Below are positions 58,042 to 58,080 of a stretch of 58,080 nt of DNA, one piece after another. The translations under genes were made by a program, and so were the position numbers. The notes under the pieces are model-generated. The model was given only the letters and a program-made list of their open reading frames with translations. It ran no database searches and was not told the DNA's origin. Source of the stretch: GCA-2698665 sp038101125. Its GTDB lineage: Bacteria; Pseudomonadota; Gammaproteobacteria; GCA-002705445; GCA-002716945. Location: assembly GCA_038101125.1 (NCBI GenBank), contig JAYNVZ010000003.1:1-58080 (forward strand), given 5' to 3'. Each line of letters opens with the position of its first letter. Position 1 is the stretch's first letter.

Positions 58042-58080
58042 ATGGAAACACAACTCATTGAGTTGGCATATGCGTTAGAC
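58042..58080 (+). CDS. amtB: Ammonium transporter AmtB, N-terminal fragment
   Basis: Only 13 codons are in the window (METQLIELAYALD), cut off by its end. A strong AGGAG at 58031-58035 precedes the ATG. Amt proteins often begin with a similar short segment before the first helix, and the gene follows glnK by 30 bp, where amtB is expected. The identification rests mainly on context. Confidence 0.7.
   Translation, partial: METQLIELAYALD

Noticed and set aside
1..58080. CRISPR array, insertion sequence, prophage, toxin-antitoxin pair or biosynthetic cluster
   Set aside because: No spaced direct repeats, transposase, phage genes, recognisable toxin pair or modular synthase was found on either strand.

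Overview
The window is a dense, strongly AT-rich chromosomal segment (about one third G+C by eye) from a gammaproteobacterium. This rests on gene orders typical of that class: zapA / ygfB-pepP-ubiH-ubiI, ubiE-ubiJ-ubiB, gmk-rpoZ-spoT, lgt-thyA-folA-apaG, rpe-trpE, trpC..speD-coq7, rplM-rpsI, thrB/polA, cytochrome c4-dsbA, and ubiK / porin-glnK-amtB. Genes abut or overlap by a few bases, convergent pairs share stop-codon bases, and the longest stretch without a gene is 225 bp. That compactness, the low G+C, and the electron-carrier set (pseudoazurin, cytochromes c4 and c5, rubredoxin, ferredoxin) suggest a free-living, streamlined marine lineage, possibly near the SUP05/Thioglobus type of sulfur oxidisers. 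The genus-level guess is inference only. No phage, insertion sequence, CRISPR or integrase was seen.

Layout. 1-362: 3' end of a redoxin gene with a 10-N assembly gap. 376-7020: sugar-phosphate operon tkt-gap-pgk-pyk-fba, the last encoding a plant-type class I aldolase. 7017-8985 (minus): bioD, purC and pseudoazurin. 9088-14746: rpe, trpEGDC, a VOC protein and speD; coq7 converges on it. 15462-18524: rplM-rpsI, rpiA (minus) and ilvA. 18606-19991 (minus): a lysine-repeat histone-like protein, an EVE protein, zapA and a TIGR02449-type coiled coil. 20078-24240: ygfB-pepP-ubiH and a degenerate ubiI-like gene, converging on tauE. 25115-28579: a glyoxylate-to-glycerate operon (serine-glyoxylate aminotransferase, hydroxypyruvate reductase, glycerate kinase). 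28582-35220: hemL-thiE, rubredoxin, MATE exporter, ferredoxin, plsC and a DUF255 protein. 35282-39764: lgt-thyA-folA, apaG, two poorly known small genes, gmk-rpoZ. 39783-47105: spoT-ubiE-ubiJ-ubiB-uvrD. 47117-50957: a TRAP 2-oxoacid-type transporter in convergent arrangement, plus thrB. 51022-55860: polA, cytochrome c4, dsbA, folD; then tRNA-Arg(CCG) on the minus strand. 56006-58080: cytochrome c5, ubiK, and a porin-glnK-amtB operon behind a recognisable NtrC/sigma-54 control region.

How the genes fit together. Tkt, Rpe, RpiA, Gap, Pgk and Fba cover the sugar-rearrangement part of a Calvin-type or pentose-phosphate cycle. The glyoxylate-to-glycerate operon would return two-carbon units to 3- or 2-phosphoglycerate, as in photorespiratory salvage or part of a serine cycle. 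RuBisCO and phosphoribulokinase are not in the window, so autotrophy is only suggested. Seven ubiquinone genes (coq7, ubiH, ubiI-like, ubiE, ubiJ, ubiB, ubiK) imply an O2-dependent ubiquinone-based chain feeding the c-type cytochromes and pseudoazurin.

Most striking observations: the ubiI-position protein has lost several FAD-contacting residues; an NtrC palindrome and sigma-54 promoter flank a terminator-like hairpin upstream of the porin-glnK-amtB operon; the tRNA-Arg has a U discriminator that overlaps the folD stop codon; the RNA polymerase omega subunit has a long acidic tail; the TRAP transporter genes are convergent; and there are two small uncharacterised genes between apaG and gmk. 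No clearly new defence, mobile or biosynthetic system was found.
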